Positions 1 to 7,735 are shown, counted from the first letter of the stretch. The stretch is 64,000 nucleotides of DNA from JAWCNN01 sp038848005 (GCA_038848005.1 JAWCNZ010000001.1:1-64000), one strand, 5' to 3'. Made by a program: numbers and translations. The notes: a model not told the origin generated them from the letters alone.

Positions 1-393
1 AACGCTCTCTGGATCGAGAAGGTTGGCTCCAAGTGCTACTAGCCTCTTTAACCTTGAACCTTTTCCAATTATTGTTGTTTCTTTATATCCCTGCTTCTTC
101 ATCCACCATAGAAACTCAACGATTTTTCCATAAAGATCGGCCTCGTTTGCCTTTTCTGCGGCTCCCGCTTCCTGCTTTTCAGTCTGCCTTTGGGCTTCCA
201 CCAAAAGCTTAGCCGCCTTTTGGTGTGCATCACCCTCACTTTTTGTGACAAAGCCGTTATATGGCTTTCTGGTTTCGCTAAACCGGTAACAACAGTTTCT
301 GCATAAATAGCGCTGTATGCTTGAGCCGTCTGCCAAATAGCGATAGCCGTCTTTATAGAGGAGTGTTGAGCCGCATTGTGGGCAGCGAAGCAT
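1..393 (-). CDS. Tyrosine recombinase/integrase, N-terminal part (cut by window edge)
   Basis: The reading frame opens at the ATG at 393 and is still open at base 1, so only the first 131 codons are visible. Residues 4-34 form a zinc ribbon (CPQC ... CRNC), as in archaeal transposase/integrase zinc ribbons. A charged Ala/Glu/Lys-rich linker follows, then the start of a SAM-like core-binding domain (YGKIVEFLWWMKKQGYKE, later GANLLDPESV), which resembles the N-terminal arm of archaeal phage-type integrases. The catalytic R...HxxR...Y half would lie outside the window. It is the last visible gene of the leftward operon containing ParB, which supports an integrated plasmid or virus. The family call is inferred from domain pattern; catalytic residues were not seen. 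Confidence 0.75.
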   Translation of the reverse strand, partial: MLRCPQCGSTLLYKDGYRYLADGSSIQRYLCRNCCYRFSETRKPYNGFVTKSEGDAHQKAAKLLVEAQRQTEKQEAGAAEKANEADLYGKIVEFLWWMKKQGYKETTIIGKGSRLKRLVALGANLLDPESV

Positions 394-414
394 TAGCCTT
401 TATGCCTCTCTCGT

Positions 415-753
415 TTAAGCCTCTCGCTTCTTCCTTCCCACTGTGGAGCCGTTCTTAAAGGTCCAGTAAAACCAGCCGTCTGTCGTCAACTTGCCATTGT
501 GCTGAGCTAAATCCTTCAACAAAGCCTTAAACTCTGGATTATTAACGTCTTCGCTCTTCTCAAACTCGCCCCTAAAGCCCTGAGCTTTCTCCCATTTAAT
601 CTTGTTTGGATCCCAACTCCAGCTTTTAGGCTTATCTTCAGCAACGCCCACAAGCTTAGCAATTTGTTGCTTCATTTTAGTAACCGAAGCCTCTAAACCG
701 TCTAGGAAATCGCAGAAATCCTCTATGAAAATTTCGAAATCCTCAATTTTCAA
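415..753 (-). CDS. Small hypothetical protein of the integrated element
   Basis: This 112-residue protein has an acidic, helical N-terminal half (MKIEDFEIFIEDFCDFLDGL) and a conserved-looking C-terminal half rich in Trp and Lys (WDPNKIKW ... DGWFYWTFKNG), ending in a basic tail that could bind nucleic acid. The start is a TTG seven bases after a strong GAGGTG. The nearer ATG opens only a two-codon frame (ATG-AGT-TGA) overlapping that TTG. It sits 21 bases upstream of the integrase gene and 63 bases downstream of the 95-residue protein gene, in the same direction, so it is probably co-transcribed. I do not recognise the family. Confidence 0.6.
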   Translation of the reverse strand: MKIEDFEIFIEDFCDFLDGLEASVTKMKQQIAKLVGVAEDKPKSWSWDPNKIKWEKAQGFRGEFEKSEDVNNPEFKALLKDLAQHNGKLTTDGWFYWTFKNGSTVGRKKREA

Positions 754-816
754 CTCATTTCACCTCTTTGAAAATTTGCAGAAAAAGAGGGAGGATGGAA
801 AGGTCCGCTTGCCATT

Positions 817-1104
817 TTAATAGGCCTCGTTAATCCATCCAATAGGCTCTTTCAATAAGCTCTGAGGAACTTTCAAGTGGATTCTGCTACTATTGTCTCT
901 GTATCCGTGTTTCTTGACGCTTTCAAGCGCCTCTTTTCCGATAACTCCTAAACGATAACGTTTTCCTTGATATTCAACCTCGAAAATTAATGCGTCTAAT
1001 GTTCTAGACTCTTTAGGCGGAGCCAATAGTAGGCAATCGACAAGCGCTAAGCCTAAATCCTCGTCTGACAATCCTTGCTTAGGCGTCTCCTCTTTCTTCT
1101 CCAT
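817..1104 (-). CDS. Small hypothetical protein sharing a DEDLG motif with ParB
   Basis: A 95-residue protein starting at the ATG at 1104, which follows GAGGTGAATTTT. A longer frame reaching 1242 exists, but that extension only re-reads the 3' end of parB. Near its N-terminus it has QGLSDEDLGLAL, closely matching QPLTDEDLGITT in the C-terminal region of ParB, its upstream neighbour ten bases away. The middle is beta-rich (FEVEYQGKRYRLGVIG) with a hydrophobic C-terminal segment. The shared motif suggests a duplicated interaction peptide or a common partner. No known family was recognised. Confidence 0.6.
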   Translation of the reverse strand: MEKKEETPKQGLSDEDLGLALVDCLLLAPPKESRTLDALIFEVEYQGKRYRLGVIGKEALESVKKHGYRDNSSRIHLKVPQSLLKEPIGWINEAY

Positions 1105-1114
1105 AAAATTCACC

Positions 1115-1972
1115 TCATGGCTGGGAAGACCCGTTTCGAGTCTCCCTTTCAGCCAAGCTGTGAATAGCCAACAAAACCTTGTCGTACTCTTCAGAGTGAA
1201 CCTTAATCCACTTAACGTCCAGTCTTGAAAGAAGCCTTCCACAATAATCGCAAGTCATATACTCCGTCTTTCTTGGTTCTTCAGGCTTCAAATCTTCTGG
1301 GCCTAAAGGTTTGAAGCGCTTACCCTCTTCCAAAGCCCGTTTAAGGTTTGTTGTTATGCCTAAGTCTTCGTCTGTTAAGGGTTGTCTTGTCACTTCAGAT
1401 TTTTGTTTCCCCGGGAAACTTTCAGCTTCATGTATTGTTTCTTGCGATATTGGTTTCACCGTGAAACTTTCCAGTTTCTCATAAGCCTCTTTCAATGAAA
1501 GCTCGCCTTTCTTTACTTTTTCTAGCAATTCCCTGTTTTGAGCTACAGCTAGAAGTTTTGAGACGTGTCCTTTAGAACGGCCTATGCTTTTAGCTATATC
1601 CTCAACCGTCATGCCATATCTTTCTTTCAAGTTTAAAACATACTCTGCAAACTCGCCGACATTCACTTCCCCTCTTAAAACGTTTAGTTTGGCGCTGAAC
1701 AAGACGGCGTCCTGCTTGCTTCCATGCCACACATATGCTGGAATTATAAGTTTGCCTTGACTTTTAAGGGCTTCAAGCCTGTTCTGGCCGTCTGCAAGCC
1801 AATAAACGCCATCCTTATCTTCACAAACATGGATGGGTTGAATGACGCCTTCGGCCTTTATGCTTTCCTCAAAATCGCTATGATCGTCGAAGTGGCTGCG
1901 GAGCCTGCCCTCTGGAATTTTTATGTCGGTCACTTTAAGCCATCTCAAACTTGATATGGCATCCTTTTTCAT
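1115..1972 (-). CDS. parB: ParB/Spo0J-family DNA partition protein
   Basis: The N-terminal ParB/sulfiredoxin-like domain is clear: IPEGRLRSHFDDHSDFEESI, then IQPIHVCEDKDG, then the nucleotide-binding-type signature LADGQNRLEALKSQG. A helix-turn-helix follows (MTVEDIAKSIGRSKGHVSKL). The C-terminal part carries SFTVKP and SFPGKQ repeats, DEDLG and one CDYC pair. ParB proteins bind centromere-like parS DNA to segregate plasmids or chromosomes; no ParA is visible here. The ATG at 1972 overlaps the previous stop codon as ATGA, implying translational coupling; an alternative GTG lies at 1981. Palindromes resembling parS sit inside this gene. Family confident; role in partition or in regulating the element is inferred. 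Confidence 0.88.
   Translation of the reverse strand: MKKDAISSLRWLKVTDIKIPEGRLRSHFDDHSDFEESIKAEGVIQPIHVCEDKDGVYWLADGQNRLEALKSQGKLIIPAYVWHGSKQDAVLFSAKLNVLRGEVNVGEFAEYVLNLKERYGMTVEDIAKSIGRSKGHVSKLLAVAQNRELLEKVKKGELSLKEAYEKLESFTVKPISQETIHEAESFPGKQKSEVTRQPLTDEDLGITTNLKRALEEGKRFKPLGPEDLKPEEPRKTEYMTCDYCGRLLSRLDVKWIKVHSEEYDKVLLAIHSLAERETRNGSSQP
1405..1501. repeat. Cluster of parS-like palindromes inside parB
   Basis: Two 15-base perfect palindromes with a single central base, GTTTCCCCGGGAAAC (1405-1419) and GTTTCACCGTGAAAC (1453-1467), each followed by TTTC. A third, shorter palindrome, CTTTCAATGAAAG, lies at 1489-1501. The half-site GTTTCAC equals that of the bacterial parS consensus TGTTTCACGTGAAACA, apart from the extra centre base. 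They encode the repeated peptide SF(T/P)xK in the linker after the ParB helix-turn-helix. A candidate centromere or operator for the protein encoded around it; binding is inferred. Confidence 0.6.
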
Positions 1973-2253
1973 TCTCGCCACTCGCCCTCTGTAGATCCAA
2001 GGGGTTTGGCAAACCGCTCAGCCATCTCGTCCATCCATTTTTGATCTGCATCTTTCTCTCCTATTGTTGAGCGCCTCTCAGAATAGAAGGCAATAATGCG
2101 ATTGGCGTTTTTGCTTACTCCTGTTACCCAGAACTCTAAGCGATAAAAAACGCCATGCCTGTCAAGCCCCTTCATATAAAAGCAATGGTGCACGGGCTTT
2201 GAGGGATCCAACTTATTTTTAAATTCGTCGTAATTGAAGAGGATTTCCCGCAT
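1969..2253 (-). CDS. Small hypothetical protein upstream of ParB
   Basis: A 94-residue protein whose ATG at 2253 is preceded by GAGGTGTAAAAT, a ribosome site embedded in the last codons of the AbrB-like gene. It appears to alternate beta strands (VHHCFYMKGLDRHGVFYRLEFWVTG is the clearest stretch, residues about 21-45), then has an acidic helical tail. Its stop codon overlaps the ParB ATG (ATGA), so the two are translationally coupled. The fold is not recognised; its place between a DNA-binding regulator and ParB suggests a role in replication or maintenance of the element, which is inference only. Confidence 0.6.
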   Translation of the reverse strand: MREILFNYDEFKNKLDPSKPVHHCFYMKGLDRHGVFYRLEFWVTGVSKNANRIIAFYSERRSTIGEKDADQKWMDEMAERFAKPLGSTEGEWRE

Positions 2254-2256
2254 ATT

Positions 2257-2508
2257 TTACACCTCAGCCTTTTGCTCAAACCGCAAAAGTAGATCCTTTT
2301 TGAGAATGTCCAATCCTTCCAAAACTTTGTGAATGTCGGCGTCCTTTCTTACGAGCAAGACGCAGTTAGCGTTTATAAAGAAGGGTATTTCGTCTTTGCC
2401 TTCGCAGCCTATTTCCTTTCTCAAAATCTTTGGTAAATAGCCGTAGCCGCGTGAATCAGTGATCTTTATTACGCCTACGGGTCTAAGGCTTTCTTTTACC
2501 TTAACCAT
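2257..2508 (-). CDS. AbrB/SpoVT-like DNA-binding regulator
   Basis: An 83-residue protein with the features of an AbrB/MazE-type swapped-hairpin domain: VGVIKITDSRGYGYLPKILRKEIGC, where a strand, a turn, then LPKxLRKExG resembles the usual IPKxIRxxLG. The rest (IPFFINANCVLLVRKD) forms the second hairpin, followed by a C-terminal helix. The ATG at 2508 lies six bases after AGGTG; a GTG nine bases upstream overlaps that ribosome site and is rejected. It is the first gene of the leftward element operon and diverges from a winged-helix gene. Family assignment moderate; autoregulation is a guess. Confidence 0.65.
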   Translation of the reverse strand: MVKVKESLRPVGVIKITDSRGYGYLPKILRKEIGCEGKDEIPFFINANCVLLVRKDADIHKVLEGLDILKKDLLLRFEQKAEV

Positions 2509-2612
2509 TCCGTGCACCTACAAGTTTTTTAAGCGTCAATTACGTGTATTTGATAAATGGGGGATAGTAGTAACCTTTGTTGAAGCGTGAATCAACATTG
2601 GGCCAAAGGTTG

Positions 2613-3050
2613 ATGAAAATTTCAAAAAATGGATGGAAACTATTGAGCGTTTTATACGACGCTTATAAGAAAGGCGAGCCTTGCCTAAAGCAAGCAAGGC
2701 TGTCCGAGTACTCACATTTAGATAGAGCAACTGTTTCAAGGGAAATTAAGAGGTTAGAAAAACTTGGATTTGTCAACGTAAAACGGGAAGGAAGACGCTC
2801 TTACATTTCACTATCCAGCTTAGCCCATGAGCTTTTTAGAGAACCGGTTGAAGAGGTTGTCGAAAGAAGTCTATACCAGCTTATCCGAGAAAGTGAAAAT
2901 ATGGCCGACGAATACGTTGGGAAAAAGTTAATGTTGCCGCCATTAAATGAGGTGCGCAAAAGGCTTGAAGAAATTTTTGGACTCCCTCCCCTAGAAGACA
3001 AGCTTAAGGAAAAATTAAGAGAACCCCGGCAAACAAAGGACTTTCGATAA
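2613..3050 (+). CDS. Winged-helix (MarR/ArsR-like) transcriptional regulator
   Basis: A 145-residue protein, basic overall. The N-terminal half is a winged helix: ISKNGWKLLSVLYDAYKKG, then LSEYSHLDRATVSREIKRLEKLGFV (recognition helix) and a wing, VKREGRRSYISLS. The C-terminal half is helical (LFREPVEEVVERSLYQLI and a Leu/Lys/Glu-rich tail), probably for dimerisation. I prefer the ATG at 2613 after AAAGGTTG; the frame extends to a TTG at 2577. Divergent from the AbrB-like gene with about 100 bases between, so it may control the element operon. DNA binding is confident from the fold; target is unknown. Confidence 0.7.
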   Translation: MKISKNGWKLLSVLYDAYKKGEPCLKQARLSEYSHLDRATVSREIKRLEKLGFVNVKREGRRSYISLSSLAHELFREPVEEVVERSLYQLIRESENMADEYVGKKLMLPPLNEVRKRLEEIFGLPPLEDKLKEKLREPRQTKDFR

Positions 3051-3539
3051 TGCACGTCTACTGAAAGCTCCTTTATTTAGTCACGGTATGTGCTTTACGA
3101 GATTTTAAGCTTGTAAAACGCCTCGTAAAGCTGCAAGTTTTGAATTATAGCTGTCGTTGTTCGCAGGACCTCAAATGCGCTCGTAGTGCTTGCTTGTTCT
3201 TGAACTATTCAGTCGCAATGGAAGCATTTATGCATGGCTTACACCTAATAGGCATTATTAGCTGTATATGCTAGCACGGTATGCCTATTCTTGAATGCTT
3301 GCTCTAGCCTATAGGGGGTGGGGGTTTCATTCTAGGGATTGAAATTCATGCATAGGAAATCGAGAGTTGATAACGTAGCATGTAACGGATACGATGACGA
3401 ATGCGTCAACGCATGATTGCTTGTATATCTGCGTTATATGCGAAAACACACTCGATAACGGGAACCGATGCAAACCCTCGATGATATTAAATTGCCTAGG
3501 AGGAGGGGGTGGGGCCCGCATAAAATGCTAAAAATGGGC
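3051..3539. other. Non-coding, repeat-rich region of the element
   Basis: No credible gene in 489 bases. Seen directly: a 10-base inverted repeat GCTTTACGAG/CTCGTAAAGC (3092-3101 and 3122-3131) with a 20-base loop; a 9-base inverted repeat AATAGGCAT/ATGCCTATT (3247-3255 and 3281-3289); ATGCGTCAACGCAT (3401-3414); and two same-strand G-rich tracts, GCCTATAGGGGGTGGGGG (3307-3324) and GCCTAGGAGGAGGGGGTGGG (from about 3494), flanking a segment with three NTAACG repeats. This is the sort of structure expected of a replication origin or a structured RNA, but neither is proven. Confidence 0.5.
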
Positions 3540-3791
3540 TTATGGCTCATGTTGTCCAAGGCTAGCTTCAACGGACCCTTCTTCGGCTTGTCCAACGAGC
3601 TCCCGTAGCTTTTCCTTAACGGCTCCCTTATCAGCCTCCGAAAGCTCATTCAAGAGCTCAAAGCCCTTACCCTCAACTATGATCTTTCGCAGAACAGCCT
3701 CACACCTTGCTTTACAATCAGCCCCAACCATTTCACAAGCATCCCTAGCTATCTCCTCAGCCATTAAACCGGCAATCTCCTCTTCACTCAA
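3540..3791 (-). CDS. Small acidic hypothetical protein
   Basis: An 83-residue, mostly helical, acidic protein with three cysteines in its first half (ACEMVGADCKARCEA), a spacing that could bind metal or form disulfides. The second half is amphipathic helix (LLNELSEADKGAVKEKLREL). The TTG start lies eight bases after GAGGTG; a closer ATG would encode only three codons before a stop. It stands alone, with repeat-rich non-coding DNA on its 3' side and a palindrome array on its 5' side. No family recognised. Confidence 0.5.
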   Translation of the reverse strand: MSEEEIAGLMAEEIARDACEMVGADCKARCEAVLRKIIVEGKGFELLNELSEADKGAVKEKLRELVGQAEEGSVEASLGQHEP

Positions 3792-3893
3792 ACATGAATC
3801 ACCTCATAACAAACTATCTTGGCTAAAAACTTAAATTTTGCGACTATTTTTCAAAAACAAGCAAATTTTCGGTTAAAAACTGATAAAAGAAGC

Positions 3894-3979
3894 GAAAGAA
3901 TACTATTCTTTCCCCAAAAACTCAAAGCTTTTTGCGCGCAAACGCGCCGACGATATGACGCAACAATAGTATTGTTGCG
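3894..3979. promoter_or_regulatory. Three evenly spaced perfect palindromes (operator or iteron array)
   Basis: GAAAGAATACTATTCTTTC (3894-3912), TTTGCGCGCAAA (3931-3942) and CGCAACAATA-G-TATTGTTGCG (3959-3979) are perfect palindromes. Their centres are about 33 bases apart, close to three helical turns. The outer two share the core AATA-N-TATT. They lie just upstream of the TTG-started 83-residue gene and downstream of the giant surface protein gene. The rest of 3792-4118 is A-rich with no gene. Best reading: binding sites for a dimeric regulator or replication initiator; inferred from symmetry only. Confidence 0.5.
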
Positions 3980-4118
3980 CCTCGCTTAATAGGCGTTAAA
4001 CGAAAACAGCCAAAACAAAACAAAAACGCAAAAACTGAACAAAATTTCGGTTACACGTTACTAACAGAACACCTATTAATTTATTAGTTTACGTTTTGAA
4101 AAATTGTGGAGATTTGAT

Positions 4119-7100
4119 CTACTTTTTAATTTTTCTTTTCTTTACCGTGATTGTTACTGTTGTTAAAGCTGTAAAAGCTAAGACTGAGATTATGCTATTA
4201 AATTCTGAAACAACTTCTGTTCCTCCAATTTCTACTAAGTGAGTGCTGTGTGTGTAGGTGAAGCATATGAATGTGTGTGTTTGGTTCCATGTTATTGTAA
4301 GGCTTTTTGGATTTGTTCCATCAATCAGCACGTTCCACTCCGTCGGATTAGCATTCAATAACTCTTTTGGTATGGTAACATTGCATATTCCTTCCGTCCC
4401 TGTTGGGCCTTCTACGTTAAAAGTTAATTTTTTCTGGTCCTTGTTTAAGGCAACATTTGATATCATTGAGTTGCTTTTAAAAGCAACAGCAAACGAGTAA
4501 TTATCGATATTAATGATGTGGGTTGTTTGTTGAATTTTCGTAAAATGAGCAGTTAACAAATGTGGCCCGTCCATTGTAAGGATCACTGTATTATTTATTG
4601 TGTAATCTAAACCGTCAAGTTGCCATTTTTGGAAAATGTAATCTGCGCTAGCTGTTGCTGAAACTGGAACATTAAGACCATGGTCATACCAGTATGTTCC
4701 AACAGCAGGATTTGTTGATCCCGAGCCGGGCGGGTTAACGTTTATGGTCAAGGTATACTGTGTTTTATATGTGGCGGATATGGAACCGCCATTATATGGC
4801 ACATTAATTGTTCCACTTTTCGCCGTTGAGAGACCACTTGTTGAGGTCCAGACGTAACGCTTGTTTGTTCCTGCGCTTATTGGGTCAGACCAGGAGAAGC
4901 TATGCGACGAGCCCACATCCCACGTGAAGCTTAATGGAAGATTATTATAGTTGTAGCTTATTCCATCAACCGTCAAAACTACGCCAGAAGCGTCTAAATC
5001 TAAGCCATTCGCCGAGAAAGTAATTGTTGCAGCGCGCTTTAGTCTCATTGTTATGGATCCTGCTCCAGTTATAGTTGCGGTTGTTGAGCTTGAAGTTGCT
5101 GATCCTACACTTATGCCTCCGCTAACTTCCCATTGCTTGAAACTATATCCGCTTGGAATTGTCCCTGTTGAAAGCGAATAGGATCCTGTTTTAACGCTTG
5201 TGGAGTTGCCGCTGAAGTAGCTTGATCCAGCAAAATTAATGGAGGCCCCGTAAACCGTGCTGCCTACATCATCTTTGATGTAAAATGTAACGGTATAAGT
5301 TGCTGGGTTTACTGTTAGAGTATAGGTGGTTTTTTTGGAGAGCACGTCGCTGGATGCTTGTACTGCAATATTATAGGCTCCTTCCGGCGTTGTAGTTGAA
5401 GTTGTTATAGTCATAGTGCTGGTTTTAGAAGATCCAGGGCTTATTGCTATTTGGTTTGGACTAAAACTTGCCGAGGCTCCCTGCGGAAGTCCAGAGGCAG
5501 ATAAACTAACAGTTTTGGACGATGTTCCGCCAGTTAACGAGACGGTGACTGTTGCGGATACACTGCTGCCTTGTATAACGGATCCACCGCTTGGACTAAC
5601 AGATAACGAGAAGGTATAGAAGTTTGCAGTTTCAGTGATTGGAGCATTCATTGTTATTGTTGCAGGATTGCTACTGCCAGAATATGAGCCAGACCCAGAT
5701 CCAGTCCAGCTTTCAAAAGCCCATCCAGATGTGGGATTCGCCCGTATAGTTACGGATGTGTCAGCATCATACCAGCCGCTGCTTGGAGAGACAGAACCGC
5801 CCCCACTTGGATTAACATTCATTGTTAAATAGTATTGCCGAGTCCATTCAGCCGTATAGGTGGCATCTCCACTTACAACAATTGTGCGCGGATCCGCCGA
5901 ACTTCCATCCTCCCTCCACCGCTTAAAAATTAGCCTTTCACCACTTCTCGGCGAGTATCCAGAGTCCGGATCTAAAGTATGCGTTGAGCCGTAAGCCCAC
6001 GAAAAAGTCGTTCTGGTGGTAATTGGATTACCATCAACAAAAATTCTGCCACCATTGGGGTCAACTGTTATTTTCGGAGATATTATTGTGATCTGAGCTA
6101 TAGGGGTGCTACTCGCGGCAGTGTCATCAAATCTGGGAGTACCACCCCACTCCCCATTAAAAGGCCACGCAGTTGCCCCGGGACTATATCGATATATCAG
6201 CGTTCCTTCATGATCAATATCCCATAACCATTCATCAGGTTCAGACATCCAAGCTTGAATCTTAATATTTAACGTTCCACTGCTTGTTTTAGGCCTAATA
6301 TAAACTTCAATGATATCAGTTTCCGATTCACCTCCAATATTGATGAAGTCATCATAAACTTCTATTATAGGAGCCCCAACCACGTTCCGTCCACTAGGGT
6401 CATTATAGTCATACGCTCCCCAGGAGCCGGGGGAAGGAAAGTATCCAGTAAGTTTAGGTTCTCTGGTAAATTCACCGTTTTCCAAATAGATTTGTAAACC
6501 GTTTCCCCACCAATCCCAATTTGCCGTTCTGGCTCCCTCCGTCCCTACATTTTTAACATAGAATTTCACCGTTATCTCTTTACCATAAATTATCTGTGTG
6601 GGAATGGAATCCCAAGACACAGCAATTTTAGGCGAAGGTGTGTCAGCTCCAGACCTAACTACGAAGTAAACCTTAAATCTTGAATAAACGATTCCGATCA
6701 ATCCACTAATATCTTTGTAAAGCGTCATGTAAACTGTATAAACTCCTTGTTGAGCATTTGACGCCACAGAAAATTCAAAGAAAACTATCTGTCCGGGTGA
6801 GTAGGGTTGCTTGGTAGATTGCCACGTTATTCCAGATTTCTTGCCTTGAGGGTCGCTCCATGTATCGACGCAGACATAATCAGCATCCGCAGAAGCAAAC
6901 TTCTTAATAATTTCAAGGTTGATATACCCTTCATGACCGGGAACGATGGTCCATGCCGTGGCATAGGATCTACCCTCTTTACTATATCTAGTATAGTCGA
7001 CATGTCTAAAATATATATCATAGCAATGTCCCAAAGGTTCATCGATAATTATGGCTGGTTCATATCCACCATTAAAGGCTGGTAATCCTACATAGGCTGG

Positions 7101-7187
7101 ACTTGATGTTGCTTTAGGAACATTAATACTGAAGACGGTAACAGATATGCAAACTAAAAATATTAGCAAAAACTTCGCGTTATTCAT
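4119..7187 (-). CDS. Giant secreted surface protein with InlB-type repeats and C-terminal anchor
   Basis: 1,022 residues. An N-terminal signal peptide (FLLIFLVCISVTVFSINV, ending near residue 28) is followed by beta-rich domains. Around residues 370-520 are divergent InlB_B-like repeats (FKRWREDG, FESWTGSG, FKQWEVSG, FQKWQLDG), alternating with Ser/Gly/Thr-rich modules resembling Ig-like adhesin domains (LSVSPSGGSVIQGSSVS). The last 130 residues contain a domain with FNVEGPTGTEGICNVTIPK, then VVSEF, a hydrophobic helix and a basic tail (KKRKIKK). That tail matches the three-part PEF-CTERM-like layout processed by archaeosortases in other archaea. It probably sits on the cell surface as an adhesin or S-layer-associated protein. 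ATG after GGGGAGAGG; the terminal domain recurs in the C13-like protein at 9878-10936. Confidence 0.8.
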   Translation of the reverse strand: MNNAKFLLIFLVCISVTVFSINVPKATSSPAYVGLPAFNGGYEPAIIIDEPLGHCYDIYFRHVDYTRYSKEGRSYATAWTIVPGHEGYINLEIIKKFASADADYVCVDTWSDPQGKKSGITWQSTKQPYSPGQIVFFEFSVASNAQQGVYTVYMTLYKDISGLIGIVYSRFKVYFVVRSGADTPSPKIAVSWDSIPTQIIYGKEITVKFYVKNVGTEGARTANWDWWGNGLQIYLENGEFTREPKLTGYFPSPGSWGAYDYNDPSGRNVVGAPIIEVYDDFINIGGESETDIIEVYIRPKTSSGTLNIKIQAWMSEPDEWLWDIDHEGTLIYRYSPGATAWPFNGEWGGTPRFDDTAASSTPIAQITIISPKITVDPNGGRIFVDGNPITTRTTFSWAYGSTHTLDPDSGYSPRSGERLIFKRWREDGSSADPRTIVVSGDATYTAEWTRQYYLTMNVNPSGGGSVSPSSGWYDADTSVTIRANPTSGWAFESWTGSGSGSYSGSSNPATITMNAPITETANFYTFSLSVSPSGGSVIQGSSVSATVTVSLTGGTSSKTVSLSASGLPQGASASFSPNQIAISPGSSKTSTMTITTSTTTPEGAYNIAVQASSDVLSKKTTYTLTVNPATYTVTFYIKDDVGSTVYGASINFAGSSYFSGNSTSVKTGSYSLSTGTIPSGYSFKQWEVSGGISVGSATSSSTTATITGAGSITMRLKRAATITFSANGLDLDASGVVLTVDGISYNYNNLPLSFTWDVGSSHSFSWSDPISAGTNKRYVWTSTSGLSTAKSGTINVPYNGGSISATYKTQYTLTINVNPPGSGSTNPAVGTYWYDHGLNVPVSATASADYIFQKWQLDGLDYTINNTVILTMDGPHLLTAHFTKIQQTTHIINIDNYSFAVAFKSNSMISNVALNKDQKKLTFNVEGPTGTEGICNVTIPKELLNANPTEWNVLIDGTNPKSLTITWNQTHTFICFTYTHSTHLVEIGGTEVVSEFNSIISVLAFTALTTVTITVKKRKIKK

Positions 7188-7225
7188 CTACCTCTCCCCT
7201 TCATTTCCAAAAATGCATGCTTTCC

Positions 7226-7235
7226 ATTTATAAAT
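7226..7235 (-). promoter_or_regulatory. TATA box for the giant surface protein gene
   Basis: ATTTATAAAT, a perfect archaeal TATA-type box, lies 39-48 bases upstream of the start codon on the minus strand, with a purine-rich BRE-like AATAAG just before it. The spacing predicts a leader of roughly 15-20 bases carrying the GGGGAGAGG ribosome site. Confidence 0.45.
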
Positions 7236-7342
7236 CTTATTTAAGATGATGTCTAGAAAAGGATTCTAGTTTTGGTTTACAAAAAGTTGTTAGAATGAAA
7301 ATACAGTAAAACGAGATAAGTCTGGGAGGTTGTTACTTTTCC

Positions 7343-7660
7343 CTATAATGAGTGAATGACTTTTGATCTTCGGTAGAGGTATATGGGGATCGCTAGAATC
7401 CACATGAGTATAGTTGCTATAAGGCTAGTTTTTGGGGAGAGTGGACTTGTTTTTCCTTTACTTTTAGCATAGGCTTCAATTTTTTTAGCGTCGCTATATA
7501 CTGCACCACAACCCGCAATGTAGCAAAAGATTAAGCCCATAAACAGTATTGTCCATTCAGGGTCAGGTGGATCAAGTTGTAAAACAATTGCACAGAGCAG
7601 ACCAACGATGTAAAAGACGATTATATAATTGCTTGAAGGTTTTTCTCCTGATTCTGACAT
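7343..7660 (-). CDS. Small three-helix membrane protein, unknown
   Basis: A 105-residue protein with three likely membrane helices: about residues 12-30 (YIIVFYIVGLLCAIVLQL), 37-55 (ILFMGLIFCYIAGCGAVY) and 80-97 (LIATILMWILAIPIYLYRR). Between helices two and three is a charged cytoplasmic-type loop (DAKKIEAYAKSKGKTSPLSP). It lies upstream of, and in the same direction as, the giant surface protein gene, about 155 bases away, and could help its export or anchoring; that is only a positional guess. Family not recognised. Confidence 0.55.
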   Translation of the reverse strand: MSESGEKPSSNYIIVFYIVGLLCAIVLQLDPPDPEWTILFMGLIFCYIAGCGAVYSDAKKIEAYAKSKGKTSPLSPKTSLIATILMWILAIPIYLYRRSKVIHSL

Positions 7661-7735
7661 GATTTATACTATCATGGGGTAAAAATTTTTAAATTTTACG
7701 AAATTTTTTAAGGTTAAAATGAAACAGGAGCATAT

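Noticed and set aside
1105..1242. N-terminal extension of the 95-residue protein
   Set aside because: It overlaps parB in another frame, and the ATG at 1104 has a perfect GAGGTG site.
3325..3350. GTTTCATTCTAGGGATTGAAAT, like a CRISPR repeat
   Set aside because: Only one copy was found and no spacer-repeat array or cas gene is nearby.
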